The position numbers and the translations under genes are program-made. A DNA stretch of 64,000 nucleotides from Flavobacteriales bacterium. Lineage in GTDB: Bacteria; Bacteroidota; Bacteroidia; CAIKAF01. The notes under the pieces are model-generated. The model had not been told where the DNA came from and made no database searches. It saw only the letters and a program-made list of their open reading frames with translations. Below, piece by piece: positions 1-9,957 of the stretch. Where the stretch lies: positions 20,478 through 84,477 of the forward strand of contig JANWWQ010000004.1 of assembly GCA_025055635.1 (NCBI GenBank), read 5' to 3'. Each line of letters starts with the position of its first letter. The first letter of the stretch is position 1.

Positions 1-1194
1 GGCACCATCGCTGTGCCCCGTTTGCCTTCGGATAAATTGCATAAATCCCTGCACCTGGAATTCGATCGTCTGCGCCCTTTCAATCCGAGTTACAACAAGG
101 CTCCCGAGTTTCGCTGGTTGAATTATGGTTTACAGTTGGATACCTATTATTCTCCTGGCATGGCCGCCTTCAACTTTATGCATAACTTCCCGGACAGCAC
201 GATCGTGTTGGGTCTAACCTCCAGCGGGGAAGTAGTCTATCCATGGATCCACAAAACCGCTACCATTCTGGATCCTAAAAACATGCCTGATCCTTGGATT
301 ACTCCCACCACCTCCTATACCCTGGATTCCATAGGTTTTGCCTATGCTTATTTGCGTTCACTGCCCCCCTCCGTAATTGACAGCGTGATTGTAGAAATTA
401 TCAAGCATGACGATGCCTTAGTGTACACGGGTATTGGAGGCCAATATATCTGGCAGGATATTGAATATGATTACACGACCAACAGTATTAAACCTTATCA
501 GGTGATCAAAAGAATCGCCATTCCCCTTACAGAAAATGATACTACTTCTATTGCGGCTGAAATCCTTTTACCTGTAACGGGTGTTCCCGTACAACAAGGT
601 AATAGACGTATTGGGGCTGTGATTTCCTTTAAACCGGGCTTTACATGGACAATTACAGATAGTCTTTTTCAGAAAAATGTGTTTTTCCAGGTTTCCATGG
701 AGCAAAACGGAGATAATACTGATCCTTCTTTTTACGGAACACCCAACGATCCTAACTCTGACCTGAACTGTTCTTTCATATTGCCTCCCTCTGTACGGTA
801 TAACTTCAATACCAATGGTTGGAATGGGTACTTAATTCCTACGTGGGCCTTTGTGACCGCATTTCCTTTTGAACATCACTTAATCTACTTCGGCCTAACA
901 GCTGACCTTGCCTCAGTGAAAACAGAGGATCCCGCCGTTGAGCTTTTCAATGCTTTACCAGTACCTGCTGATCAGACGCTGACATTAAACATTCAGATGG
1001 CCCGGGCTTCCTCTGCTTCCGTGCGAATAAGCGATTTGACAGGCCGTACGCTGAGCAGCTCCAATATCGGACTATTGACGCCCGGTTTTCAGTCGTTGCA
1101 AATTCCGGTTGCTTCCCTGGCTACAGGCCACTATCTGTTGTGGCTGCAAACGGAAAGCGGTATTACGGCTCGGAAAATTATCGTGAAGCATTAA
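1..1194 (+). CDS. T9SS-secreted protein, 5'-truncated by window edge (C-terminal sorting domain)
   Basis: Frame is open from base 1 (GTIAVPRLPS...). C-terminus has a Por-secretion-tail pattern (VELFNALPVPADQTLTLNI...ISDLTGRTL...LATGHYLLWLQTESGITARKIIVKH). Confidence 0.75.
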   Translation, partial: GTIAVPRLPSDKLHKSLHLEFDRLRPFNPSYNKAPEFRWLNYGLQLDTYYSPGMAAFNFMHNFPDSTIVLGLTSSGEVVYPWIHKTATILDPKNMPDPWITPTTSYTLDSIGFAYAYLRSLPPSVIDSVIVEIIKHDDALVYTGIGGQYIWQDIEYDYTTNSIKPYQVIKRIAIPLTENDTTSIAAEILLPVTGVPVQQGNRRIGAVISFKPGFTWTITDSLFQKNVFFQVSMEQNGDNTDPSFYGTPNDPNSDLNCSFILPPSVRYNFNTNGWNGYLIPTWAFVTAFPFEHHLIYFGLTADLASVKTEDPAVELFNALPVPADQTLTLNIQMARASSASVRISDLTGRTLSSSNIGLLTPGFQSLQIPVASLATGHYLLWLQTESGITARKIIVKH

Positions 1195-1217
1195 TGCTAA
1201 CCTTTTATCAGCATGAG

Positions 1218-1247
1218 AAAGCCCTGCCGAGGCAGGGCTTTTTTTTC
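1218..1247 (+). terminator. Rho-independent terminator
   Basis: AGCCCTGC-CGAG-GCAGGGCT perfect hairpin followed by a T8 run, just after the first CDS. Confidence 0.85.
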
Positions 1248-1576
1248 GTTGATTTTGCGTTCCCGTCTTGACAAGCAAGCTCCTACAGTGTTTATAAGAT
1301 TATAAATTCAATCGTCTGCCAGTCAAGGGGCTCACAAATTTTTTTTATGGAAATGGCCTTACATGCTTTCGGACGATTTTAGGGAAAATCTAAAATTAAT
1401 TGTTTGAAATGAATTAATAGTATTTTCCGGATTGTAACCGGGCCTAAAGGGCACCAAACAATCCATTTGTATTCAGTCTCTCGCTTTCAAGAGAGGGATT
1501 TAAGATTGCTGCTCACGTTCAGGAAATCTTTCCAAGGAGATGTTCTGGCCCGCATAAAATCGCCCCGTGTAAAAAC

Positions 1577-3127
1577 CTATGCCAATGGCTTGATTTTAAG
1601 ACGATCGCCCACCTTTAAGTGTTTGCTGCGGAGGTTATTGAGACGCATGATTTGAGCAACGGGGACAGCGTATTTTCTGGAAATAGAATATAAGGTTTCG
1701 CCGCTACGCACCCTGTGATATTTATATTGAATGGGGGAATGCGATTTATTTGTTGAGGAAGCAGCAGGGGCAGGCGAAGAAGCCGAAAAGACTTCTTCCG
1801 GCACTTGCTCTTTTTTAATAAGCAATTTCTGGCCGGGACTTATGACATCGGAGCTAAGAGCGTTCCACCGCTTCAGGTCATACACGCGCACCTCGTATTT
1901 ACGAGCAATACTTGACAAGTATTCTCCCCTTTTCACAACGTGGTAAAATTCTTTTGTTTGCGGCATGATTTTCCGGATGGTATCAGGAGTCGGCAAGGCC
2001 GCGGCAACCACACTGTCCGCAGAGGCTGTAAAAACGGGCTCCAGAAACCTGTAAAGCTGTTCTTCGTTAGCCATGAATTCACCTATGTACTTTTTGGGAA
2101 TGAAAAGGGGATAAGGCTTGTAATTTCCTGGAATCTGATCCTTCACGTACATGGGATTGAGAAACCGCAGATCCTCTACAGGAATTCCGAGGACCTGGGA
2201 AATCTGCTGAAAAGTAACATGGCGATAAATCGTTACACTATCAATTTCCTGATTGAAAAATTTAGGTTGTAATGGAAACAGATTGTGCTCTTTATAGTAG
2301 TTCATGACATACACCACGGCGATAAAGGCCGGCACATAGCTTTGGGTTTCCCGCGGCAGAAAAGGCCTCACTTCCCAGTAGTTCATTTTACCACCGGAAC
2401 GGCGGATAGCCTTGTTAATGGTGCCCGGTCCGGCATTATAAGCTGCCAGGGCTAAATTCCAATCGTTATAAAGACTGTAGAGATATTTGAGGTAGCGGCA
2501 TGCCGCTTCCGTGGCTTTTTCGGGAGAGCACCGCTCGTCCACATAAGAATTGACATTCAGATCATACAGGAGCCCGGTACGGTACATAAACTGCCAAATA
2601 CCCGTAGCACCGGCCGGAGAACGGGCAATAGGGTTCAGCGCTGATTCTACGACGGCGAGATACTTCAGTTCCAACGGGAGCCCATGGCGCAAAAGCTTTT
2701 CTTCAAACATAGGAAAATACAGCTGGGCCAGGGCAAGAACACGGGGGACGATGTGCCGTTTACGGCGGGTGTATAAATCAATAAAACTCTTAACCTGCTC
2801 ATTAAAAACAAGTTCAAAAGGAGTCAGAGCATCCAGTTTGCGTATACGCTGTTCAAAAACCGCATCAGGATACCAGGGCACCGAATCCAGGGGGAATTTG
2901 TACACGTTAAGGCGCTCACGGTCAGCCGTGAAACGGGAATTATTGAAAAAATTTACCACTTCCAGCGAATCAATCATGGCCAACACCGGATCGTCCTTAA
3001 GGAGCCCCGGAAGCTGGCCATGCAAAGCAAAGCATCCCCAAAACCAAGAAATGCTGAGAAAGAATGAAGCTTTCCAGCCAGAGAGTTTCCGGAAAAAACG
3101 GGTTTTTAACAAACCGGTTTTTGGCAA
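1577..3127 (-). CDS. Membrane-bound lytic murein transglycosylase (SLT domain) with C-terminal LysM repeats, MltD-like
   Basis: SLT motifs (LKYLAVVESALNPIARSPAGATGIWQFM, NDWNLALAAYNAGPGTINKAI); two LysM modules (YHVVKRGEYLSSIARKYEV, YHRVRSGETLYSISRKYAVP). Confidence 0.9.
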   Translation of the reverse strand: MPKTGLLKTRFFRKLSGWKASFFLSISWFWGCFALHGQLPGLLKDDPVLAMIDSLEVVNFFNNSRFTADRERLNVYKFPLDSVPWYPDAVFEQRIRKLDALTPFELVFNEQVKSFIDLYTRRKRHIVPRVLALAQLYFPMFEEKLLRHGLPLELKYLAVVESALNPIARSPAGATGIWQFMYRTGLLYDLNVNSYVDERCSPEKATEAACRYLKYLYSLYNDWNLALAAYNAGPGTINKAIRRSGGKMNYWEVRPFLPRETQSYVPAFIAVVYVMNYYKEHNLFPLQPKFFNQEIDSVTIYRHVTFQQISQVLGIPVEDLRFLNPMYVKDQIPGNYKPYPLFIPKKYIGEFMANEEQLYRFLEPVFTASADSVVAAALPTPDTIRKIMPQTKEFYHVVKRGEYLSSIARKYEVRVYDLKRWNALSSDVISPGQKLLIKKEQVPEEVFSASSPAPAASSTNKSHSPIQYKYHRVRSGETLYSISRKYAVPVAQIMRLNNLRSKHLKVGDRLKIKPLA

Positions 3128-3224
3128 TTATACGGCAGAATTGGAAAAAAGATATAAGTTCTCTTATATATTAGGAAAACTTTAACAAAATTGGACTATT
3201 CAAAAGGGGATTGAAGGAACAAGG

Positions 3225-3256
3225 TTTGATTTTCCGAAGAATAAAGGCTACATTTG
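3225..3256 (+). promoter_or_regulatory. Bacteroidota-type promoter upstream of prs
   Basis: TTTG (3225-3228), 20-nt spacer, TACATTTG (3249-3256), 19 nt before the prs ATG. Confidence 0.6.
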
Positions 3257-3275
3257 CGGCCCCAAAATAAAAGGG

Positions 3276-4208
3276 ATGTCCGCAGTTCCAAAAATCTTTG
3301 CCGGTTCCGCATCCCTTGAGCTGGGCCGTAAAATTGCTGAAGCCTACGGAATTTCGTTGGGTTCAGTTAAGCTGAATCGCTTCAGCGACGGCGAAATGCA
3401 ACCTAGCTTTGAAGATTCCGTACGAGGAGACGACGTCTTTATTGTTCAAAGCACCACCCCTCCCGCTGATAATATTCTGGAACTGCTGCTCATGGTAGAC
3501 GCCGCCAAGCGGGCTTCAGCCCGGCAGATCGTGGCAGTGATTCCCTATTATGGATATGCCCGCCAGGATCGTAAGGACAAGCCCCGTGTTTCTATAGGAG
3601 CCAAGCTTATAGCCAATTTGCTGACGGCGGCTGGTGTTACACGTATCATGACCATGGACTTGCATGCCGACCAGATCCAAGGCTTTTTTGATGTGCCGGT
3701 GGACCACCTGTTTGCCAGCACGATTTTCGTTCCTTACATTCAAAGTCTGGGGCTGGAAAACATGGTTATTGCTGCCCCCGACATTGGGGGTTCCAAAAGG
3801 GCCAATTCTTACGCCAAATATCTGAATTGTGAGATGGCCTTATGCTACAAGCAGCGTAAAGTGGCTAACGAGGTGGAAAGTATGACGGTAATCGGAGATG
3901 TGGCGGGGAAAAATGTGATCATGCTGGACGACATGATTGACACGGGGGGCACCCTAACGCGTGCGGCTGAAATGATGATGGAACGCGGAGCCCTGAGTGT
4001 GAGGGCCTTGTGTACGCATCCAGTCCTCTCTGGGAATGCCTTGGAACGTATTGAAAATTCCCTACTAACTGAAGTGGTGGTCACCGACACCATCCCCTTA
4101 AGCCGTCCTTCTCCGAAAATTGTAGTGCTATCCTGCGCAGAATTGTTTAGCAATACTATCTACAAATTGCTCCATGATGAATCCATCAGTTCCCAATTCA
4201 TTTTCTAA
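3276..4208 (+). CDS. prs: Ribose-phosphate pyrophosphokinase
   Basis: KIFAGSASLELGRKIAEAYG, PYYGYARQDRKDKPRVSI, VIMLDDMIDTGGTLTRAAE PRPP-binding loop. Confidence 0.96.
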   Translation: MSAVPKIFAGSASLELGRKIAEAYGISLGSVKLNRFSDGEMQPSFEDSVRGDDVFIVQSTTPPADNILELLLMVDAAKRASARQIVAVIPYYGYARQDRKDKPRVSIGAKLIANLLTAAGVTRIMTMDLHADQIQGFFDVPVDHLFASTIFVPYIQSLGLENMVIAAPDIGGSKRANSYAKYLNCEMALCYKQRKVANEVESMTVIGDVAGKNVIMLDDMIDTGGTLTRAAEMMMERGALSVRALCTHPVLSGNALERIENSLLTEVVVTDTIPLSRPSPKIVVLSCAELFSNTIYKLLHDESISSQFIF

Positions 4209-4221
4209 ACCATAACATCTT

Positions 4222-4800
4222 ATGAAAACTCTTTCTATCCCTGCAAAAAATCGAAGCAAAACTGGAAAAGCTGATAGCCGCAATATTCGTCGTCAAGGGC
4301 TGGTACCATGTAATCTTTACGGTCCATCTGGAAATTTCGCCTTGATGGCTGACGAAAGGCATCTGAAGAAATTGGTTTTCACCCCTGAAGTGTTTCTGGC
4401 CGAGCTGCATATTGAGGGGGGACCCACCGTGCGCGCCGTGGTTAAAGAAACCCAGTTTCATCCGGTAACAGATCGCATCTTGCACATGGATTTCCATGAA
4501 GTATCTGACGACCGTCCTGTGAAGGTGTTTTTACCAGTGCGTATTGTGGGTAATGCAGCCGGAGTGAGGGCCGGAGGACGACTCAAAACTGTGGTACGTA
4601 AGCTGCAGGTACAAGGCCTTATTAAAGATTTACCTGATTTTGTGGATATAGATGTTACCCCTTTGGAAATCGGGGATTCTATTCGTGTTAAAGACTTAAA
4701 AATTCCAGGCGTGCGGTTTTTGGACAGCCCCCAGAATGTGATTGTGAACGTAGCAGCCACCCGTGCCAGCTTGAAGGAAGAGGCATCTGCTAAAAGCTGA
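4222..4800 (+). CDS. rplY: 50S ribosomal protein L25/general stress protein Ctc
   Basis: GLVPCNLYGPSGN...; HMDFHEVSDDRPVKVFLPVRIVGNAAGVRAGGRLKTVVRKLQVQGL. Follows prs. Confidence 0.93.
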   Translation: MKTLSIPAKNRSKTGKADSRNIRRQGLVPCNLYGPSGNFALMADERHLKKLVFTPEVFLAELHIEGGPTVRAVVKETQFHPVTDRILHMDFHEVSDDRPVKVFLPVRIVGNAAGVRAGGRLKTVVRKLQVQGLIKDLPDFVDIDVTPLEIGDSIRVKDLKIPGVRFLDSPQNVIVNVAATRASLKEEASAKS

Positions 4801-4881
4801 TAACGCGTACTTTTCATCCATTCTTTTATTAAACACAGACTGAAAGCTGACCTGTGATGGTAAGCTAAAGGGGATGTCTGG

Positions 4882-5205
4882 TTAGTATAACTTAAATGTC
4901 GGGTCTACTTCTGCCAGCCAGGCAAGTAGACCTCCTCGCAGGCTCAAAATACGGGTGAAGCCGTGTTCACTGATAAGATAGCGAGCCACCTGGGAGCTGC
5001 GGGTTCCAGAGCGACACAGACATACCACAGGAATATGACGAGGCACTTCATGGTGCCTCAGGGCTATCTCTCCAGAAGGAATGTTTATAGAAGGTAGGTG
5101 GCCGTACTCGTATTCATAATCTTCCCTCACGTCCAATATCAGGAATTCCTCGGGTGTTCGGATAAGCCATTCCCGGAGTTCACCGGGTTGTATTTCCTGC
5201 AACAT
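4882..5205 (-). CDS. Rhodanese-like domain protein
   Basis: FLILDVREDYEYEYGHLPSINIPSGEI, active-site loop VVCLCRSGTRSSQVARYL. Start at internal ATG (5205); the longer ORF reaches 5274. Confidence 0.88.
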   Translation of the reverse strand: MLQEIQPGELREWLIRTPEEFLILDVREDYEYEYGHLPSINIPSGEIALRHHEVPRHIPVVCLCRSGTRSSQVARYLISEHGFTRILSLRGGLLAWLAEVDPTFKLY

Positions 5206-6019
5206 TTTCAGCGGTGGATTGAGAAGTCGGAACCTGCACAAACCTACGGCGAAGTTCTTCTGGTAGATACTCAAAAAAGGTATCGCCGCGAAGACCTAAT
5301 CTCAAAGCCTCCAGAGCGACCACTTCCTCAGGTGCAATATTGCCTAGGTTTGCGTTGGCCCCAAGTAATTTGATAAAATAGGTTTGCTGACTTTTCTGCG
5401 GTGCCTCCCAAATAATATGCTCCTGTGGTATCCGGCGCAGGATTTGACGCACCAAAGCCACGTGCGGATGACCACCGGGCCGGTAAATGCCCACCGTCCC
5501 ACTTTCCCGGGCCTCGGCTATTACCTTCCAAGCCCCCGCTTCCAGTTCCCGTTCCATCATATTTTTCCACCGATTGGGAGAAATGAGAATACCGCTTTCC
5601 TTGGACCCCACCTCGGACAAAACCTTGAATTCCTTGGAAAGCCTGCTGATGAAATGCGCCTTCTGGGAGGGCTTAAGCTTAATTGAACCGTCTGAAACCT
5701 CCACAACCTGCAATCGAAGCCTACGGTTCAGTGCCACGTACTCGTTGAACATGTCCCTGACCACAAAAGCTTCAAAGAGAGTGCCTCCGAGGTACACCAG
5801 GATCCCGGCCGAGTGGTAAATGTCAATTTTGGAACGTAGGTTCTGTGTACAATAGGCCGTGCCAAAACCGAGCTTCACGAAATCCACAATATGGCCGGCA
5901 CTTTCGGCCAGATCCTCCGCCTGACGTAATGAAAGACCCTTATCCATCACCATCGTGAGCCCCTGAGTTCGGGGCTTACGGGTACGTTCAGGGATAAAGG
6001 GCAGTTCCTGAAGTGTCAT
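5180..6019 (-). CDS. comA: Phosphosulfolactate synthase (ComA family)
   Basis: KPRTQGLTMVMDKGLSLRQAEDLAESAGHIVDFVKLGFGTAYCT...; LEVSDGS-like VVEVSDGSIKL; SEVGSKESG. ATGA overlap with the upstream TPR gene. Confidence 0.85.
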   Translation of the reverse strand: MTLQELPFIPERTRKPRTQGLTMVMDKGLSLRQAEDLAESAGHIVDFVKLGFGTAYCTQNLRSKIDIYHSAGILVYLGGTLFEAFVVRDMFNEYVALNRRLRLQVVEVSDGSIKLKPSQKAHFISRLSKEFKVLSEVGSKESGILISPNRWKNMMERELEAGAWKVIAEARESGTVGIYRPGGHPHVALVRQILRRIPQEHIIWEAPQKSQQTYFIKLLGANANLGNIAPEEVVALEALRLGLRGDTFFEYLPEELRRRFVQVPTSQSTAENVAGNTTR

Positions 6020-7437
6020 GATTTCTGGTTCTGGGCACTCTGGAGAAGCTCCTGTACCCAGGGACGCGCGGCAACTTGAGGAAAATACTCCACAAATTCT
6101 TTCCCAAGATTGGGATCCTTTTCCAAAGCCGCCCGGAGCAACTGGTGGGAAGCGTCTTCTTTATTCAGCAAGCACAGGATACCTGCCAGGCGAGCCCAGA
6201 GCCGAGTACTGTCAGGGTTGGCACGAATGGCTTCCAGCATGGTTTCAGCACATTCTTGTAAACGATCCTGACGATAAAGCAAATCCCCCAGGTCCAGCCA
6301 GGCCTCTTCGTATCCTGAGTCCCCCTCCAACAGTTCGGTATAAGCTTCCTCCGCCTTTTGATATTCCCCCAAGGCCTTGTGGATGAGGCCCACATACAGA
6401 AGGACATCTGGGTCAGAAGGGTCCAATTTTTCGGCTCTTTTTATGAACGGTAAAGCCTTGTGATAGTCTCCTTCCCGGCTGTATACCACGGCTAACCCCA
6501 ACCAAGGGCCGACATAATTTTCGTTATGCCGTATACTTTTTTTGTAATATTCCTTAGCCCGGTGAAAAGCCCCCATCATTTCATGGCATTCACCTATACA
6601 ATAGTACACATAAAATGAGCGATAATCATTAGACTCCAGAATGTGCAATTCCTCCAAGGCTTCCTCATACCGTTCTTCTTCCATGAGTATTTCAGCTTTT
6701 AGCATTCGGGCTTCATCATATTCGGGAGCCAAAAACAAAGCATACTCCAGGGCTTCTAAGGCAGAGGATGTTTTCTCCTGGTCAAACCAAACCAACCCCA
6801 GGTAATACCAAGGTTTAGGATTATAGGGATCCTCGTCAATCAGGCGGTTGAATTGCTCGATGGCCTTATCCATAGAGGCTGTGGCGCGGTAGACGTGGTA
6901 CAATTCAAAATAGGCCAAGTCTAAGTCGGGATTAGCATGAATGGCCTTCAGCAACCACTCAATGGCTTTAGGGGAATTTTGGTCGTTGAAATACTCATTA
7001 GCAATATCGATATACAAGTATTCCTTTTCCTCATCTTTTAATAAACGGCAGGCCCTCTCTAAGCAAGCAGCTGCCTCCCGATGCCGCTGCATGTCGCTGT
7101 ACACCTCTCCGCGCAACATAAGAAGTTCGGCCTGTTCCCCGCATATTTCATCTAACTCATCCAACAATGCTAAGGTGCGCTCGTACCGATTTCTCCGTAT
7201 GTACAACTGGCATAATCTGATTTTTAGCTCCACGGAGTAAGGATGCTGCTCCAGACCAATTTCGAGGGTTTTTTCAGCTTTGCGAATCTTATTCCGGCGC
7301 AGGTAATAATCAAACATCTCCTCAAACTGAGCTGAGTCAAAATACTTTGTCTTGTTTAGCGCCAGCATCTGCTCAAATTCCAGAATGGTTTGTTCCTCCG
7401 GCGAATCAGTTGTAAAATCTTCGTCGTCCCAGATCAT
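6016..7437 (-). CDS. Tetratricopeptide repeat protein
   Basis: Many tandem TPRs (PWYYLGLVWFDQEKTSSALEALEYAL, VLLYVGLIHKALGEYQKAEEAYTELL). Confidence 0.93.
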   Translation of the reverse strand: MIWDDEDFTTDSPEEQTILEFEQMLALNKTKYFDSAQFEEMFDYYLRRNKIRKAEKTLEIGLEQHPYSVELKIRLCQLYIRRNRYERTLALLDELDEICGEQAELLMLRGEVYSDMQRHREAAACLERACRLLKDEEKEYLYIDIANEYFNDQNSPKAIEWLLKAIHANPDLDLAYFELYHVYRATASMDKAIEQFNRLIDEDPYNPKPWYYLGLVWFDQEKTSSALEALEYALFLAPEYDEARMLKAEILMEEERYEEALEELHILESNDYRSFYVYYCIGECHEMMGAFHRAKEYYKKSIRHNENYVGPWLGLAVVYSREGDYHKALPFIKRAEKLDPSDPDVLLYVGLIHKALGEYQKAEEAYTELLEGDSGYEEAWLDLGDLLYRQDRLQECAETMLEAIRANPDSTRLWARLAGILCLLNKEDASHQLLRAALEKDPNLGKEFVEYFPQVAARPWVQELLQSAQNQKS

Positions 7438-7518
7438 CTTTTTTAGGGTTTAATACAAAGGTAAATATTTACCATAAAACCATCACGGATACCCACCTGT
7501 TTATGAACACCCCAGAGT

Positions 7519-9042
7519 TTAATTCCTGGGGGTTTTAAGAGGCGAGGTGCAAATGCCATACCATTTATGTAAACTCCTGAAATACAGCTTTTTCAATTTA
7601 CGAGGTGGCGATGTTAGATTATCGGCAAGGCTGACAGCCAGCCCCCAATAGAAATTTTTCCCACAAAAACCGGCTACCAGAGCTCCAGACGAATGGAGCA
7701 GGGAAACACTGTCAGCCAGGGCCTCTTGAAGGGGGATTAGGGGAGCCGGATAGTAACGGGCAAAATAAGGCCTTTCAGTTTCTATAATAGCCTCTTTTAC
7801 ATCGTGACAGGGATAAGCGGCCACATAATATGAAGAGTCCGGGATATTTTTCAGAGATATAGCCACTTCGTTTAGTCGGGGGCCTGTCAATAACACGGGG
7901 GTATTCACAGAGGGCAAGCCCTTTTCGGGGTAGTTTAGGGAAAGCCTCTCATACATCTGCCGTATCCGTTTGTCCATATCAATTCCGGGATATCGCTTTG
8001 CTAATTGAAGAGCTTGCGCATGCATGGCTTCCACAAAAAGAGTTTGAGGGCCACAATGACACCACCAAGGATGTGAGCTTTGGGTGGTGTCCGTGGTCAG
8101 AAAAGTGACCAACCGGGGATAATTTCCGGTAAGGCATAACCGATATTTCCGACCTGGGCGAGAAAACCATAATTCTTTAAAAAAGCCATAAAGAATGAGA
8201 CTGTCCTCTTCACTTACGAGTAGGGGTTTTGGACGTTTGGCAGAAGGGACAAACGGTTGCTGATGGGAAGGGGTTTGCCCCAACAAACGCATAAGAAATT
8301 GGCCGTTAAGGCCATATGAAACTCCTTCCCCGCCGCTCATATTCCAGAATATTTCAAAATCAGTCAGGACGGCCACGCGACCCTTTTCACCCTCCGCTTT
8401 AATCTCCACGGAAAGGGCCAAGGGGCGGGCCTCAGCCCATGGCTTCCAGAACAGCAAGGTATCTACCCGGATTCCGGGTCGGCTATGCACATTAAGGCAA
8501 GCCGGCAAGTAAAGCCTCACGGATTGATCAAGCCGCTCAATCCAATTGGCGTTCAGCCAGCCTGCGGCCACCGAATTATCTCCGTATTTTTTGACCGCTG
8601 TATCTTTTATGCTAACGCCGTAGGAATGCAACAACTGATTAAGGGCCACGGCATGGTTAAAAAAATTATCGTGTTCGGCCACCAGAACTAACCTACCGCC
8701 TGCTTTCACAAAATCCCGCATAAGCCGGATTTCCAGTGCCGAATAGTTGCGAAACACTGTGGGCAACACCAGGAGGGTGCATCCTTGACGAGCCCTGCGC
8801 ATTAAGGGCCTTCTGAGGCGGGCGAGACTTTTAAAGGAAAGCTCAGGACGATAACCTTCCCGGAGCATCCTAAGCAGAAACTGCCTTTGTCCGGCAAAAC
8901 CTGGGTCTAAGGGAAAAAAAGGCTGACCATGGCTCAAATCCACTATTACCGTCTGTCCTTTAAGTAAAAGACCTGTAACCAGAAAAGCCAGGATAGCGAT
9001 AACGTTTACGATCCCAGGACTTCTCATTGAGCTACAGTCCAA
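7519..9042 (-). CDS. Secreted hypothetical protein with an N-terminal GATase-like (DUF4350-like) region
   Basis: VIVDLSHGQPFFPLDPGFAGQRQFLLRMLREGYR...LMRDFVKAGGRLVLVAEHDNFFNHAVALNQLLHSYGV. Family assignment tentative. Confidence 0.55.
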   Translation of the reverse strand: MDCSSMRSPGIVNVIAILAFLVTGLLLKGQTVIVDLSHGQPFFPLDPGFAGQRQFLLRMLREGYRPELSFKSLARLRRPLMRRARQGCTLLVLPTVFRNYSALEIRLMRDFVKAGGRLVLVAEHDNFFNHAVALNQLLHSYGVSIKDTAVKKYGDNSVAAGWLNANWIERLDQSVRLYLPACLNVHSRPGIRVDTLLFWKPWAEARPLALSVEIKAEGEKGRVAVLTDFEIFWNMSGGEGVSYGLNGQFLMRLLGQTPSHQQPFVPSAKRPKPLLVSEEDSLILYGFFKELWFSRPGRKYRLCLTGNYPRLVTFLTTDTTQSSHPWWCHCGPQTLFVEAMHAQALQLAKRYPGIDMDKRIRQMYERLSLNYPEKGLPSVNTPVLLTGPRLNEVAISLKNIPDSSYYVAAYPCHDVKEAIIETERPYFARYYPAPLIPLQEALADSVSLLHSSGALVAGFCGKNFYWGLAVSLADNLTSPPRKLKKLYFRSLHKWYGICTSPLKTPRN

Positions 9043-9953
9043 ATATCAAAGGCCCCGTAACCCACCCAGCCGCCCATGGCCCCCCCCTGGATATTGCTTT
9101 TCACAGAGGATGGATTAGAAAAGGGATTGCCGCTCGTATTGGCCGACTCCTCAAACGTGCGTAGAAACTCATAGGCAGGCCGGTCAATGGTGCAAAACCG
9201 CACATAGATGGTGTCCCCCCGTTTCCAGTAAAATCTCTCCCTTTGTTCCTGCGCGGTCAGAGTGTCTGAATTGTAAAACACAAAATTTTTGGGATCTGGC
9301 CTGTAAAAGGGAAACTCTATACGTAATCCATTGAATGACTGGTCATCCAGCACACTGGGGTCAAAAATGGGTCGGTAATGCACATACCCTTGCCGTTTAC
9401 AGAAAAGGCGATAGATGTTCCCGTATTGGGGGGGATCGGTAAAATAAAGGTTACAGGGACCTAAGGAATCCAACTGTCCTTCGGGCTTCCAACGTAGGCT
9501 GTCCAATGCTACAATGGGAGGGATAGTGGTGACAGCGGTATATGTTTTTCCATGGAGCCGAATGGTAAGAAAATAGCTCCGACCCGGCTGTCCCACAATA
9601 GTATCACCCATGTAAAAAACGGGAGGAAAATAGGTGGTATCCAAAACCAGGCTCAGATATTCGGTTACCGTTCCGTCGCTAACTGTAACTTCCGCATCCA
9701 AGGCCAAAAACTGCGCAATGGAGTTAGGATCGTAAATGTTAATACCTTGTAGAGGGGTAAAGAAGGGGAAAGTATAAGTGATCCATACCCGGGGATAATC
9801 ACCGGAAAACAAGCGTCCATCCACAACCGGTTTCTTTTCACCTTGAGGAAGCTCCACCGTGATATCCTTCTCACACCCTGACCAGAGTAGAGTCAACACT
9901 ACCAGGAAGAATAGCCTGATGGTGGCTTCCATACTTTTTATTGCCTTGCTCAT
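9024..9953 (-). CDS. DUF4249-like lipoprotein
   Basis: Lipobox region LLWSGCEKDITVELPQGEKKPVVDGRLFSGDYPRVWITYT; immediately downstream of a TonB receptor gene. Confidence 0.75.
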   Translation of the reverse strand: MSKAIKSMEATIRLFFLVVLTLLWSGCEKDITVELPQGEKKPVVDGRLFSGDYPRVWITYTFPFFTPLQGINIYDPNSIAQFLALDAEVTVSDGTVTEYLSLVLDTTYFPPVFYMGDTIVGQPGRSYFLTIRLHGKTYTAVTTIPPIVALDSLRWKPEGQLDSLGPCNLYFTDPPQYGNIYRLFCKRQGYVHYRPIFDPSVLDDQSFNGLRIEFPFYRPDPKNFVFYNSDTLTAQEQRERFYWKRGDTIYVRFCTIDRPAYEFLRTFEESANTSGNPFSNPSSVKSNIQGGAMGGWVGYGAFDIWTVAQ

Positions 9954-9957
9954 GGGC

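Noticed and set aside
2550-3185. Plus-strand 211-aa ORF
   Set aside because: Antisense to the lytic transglycosylase; Arg/Ser-rich low-information translation.
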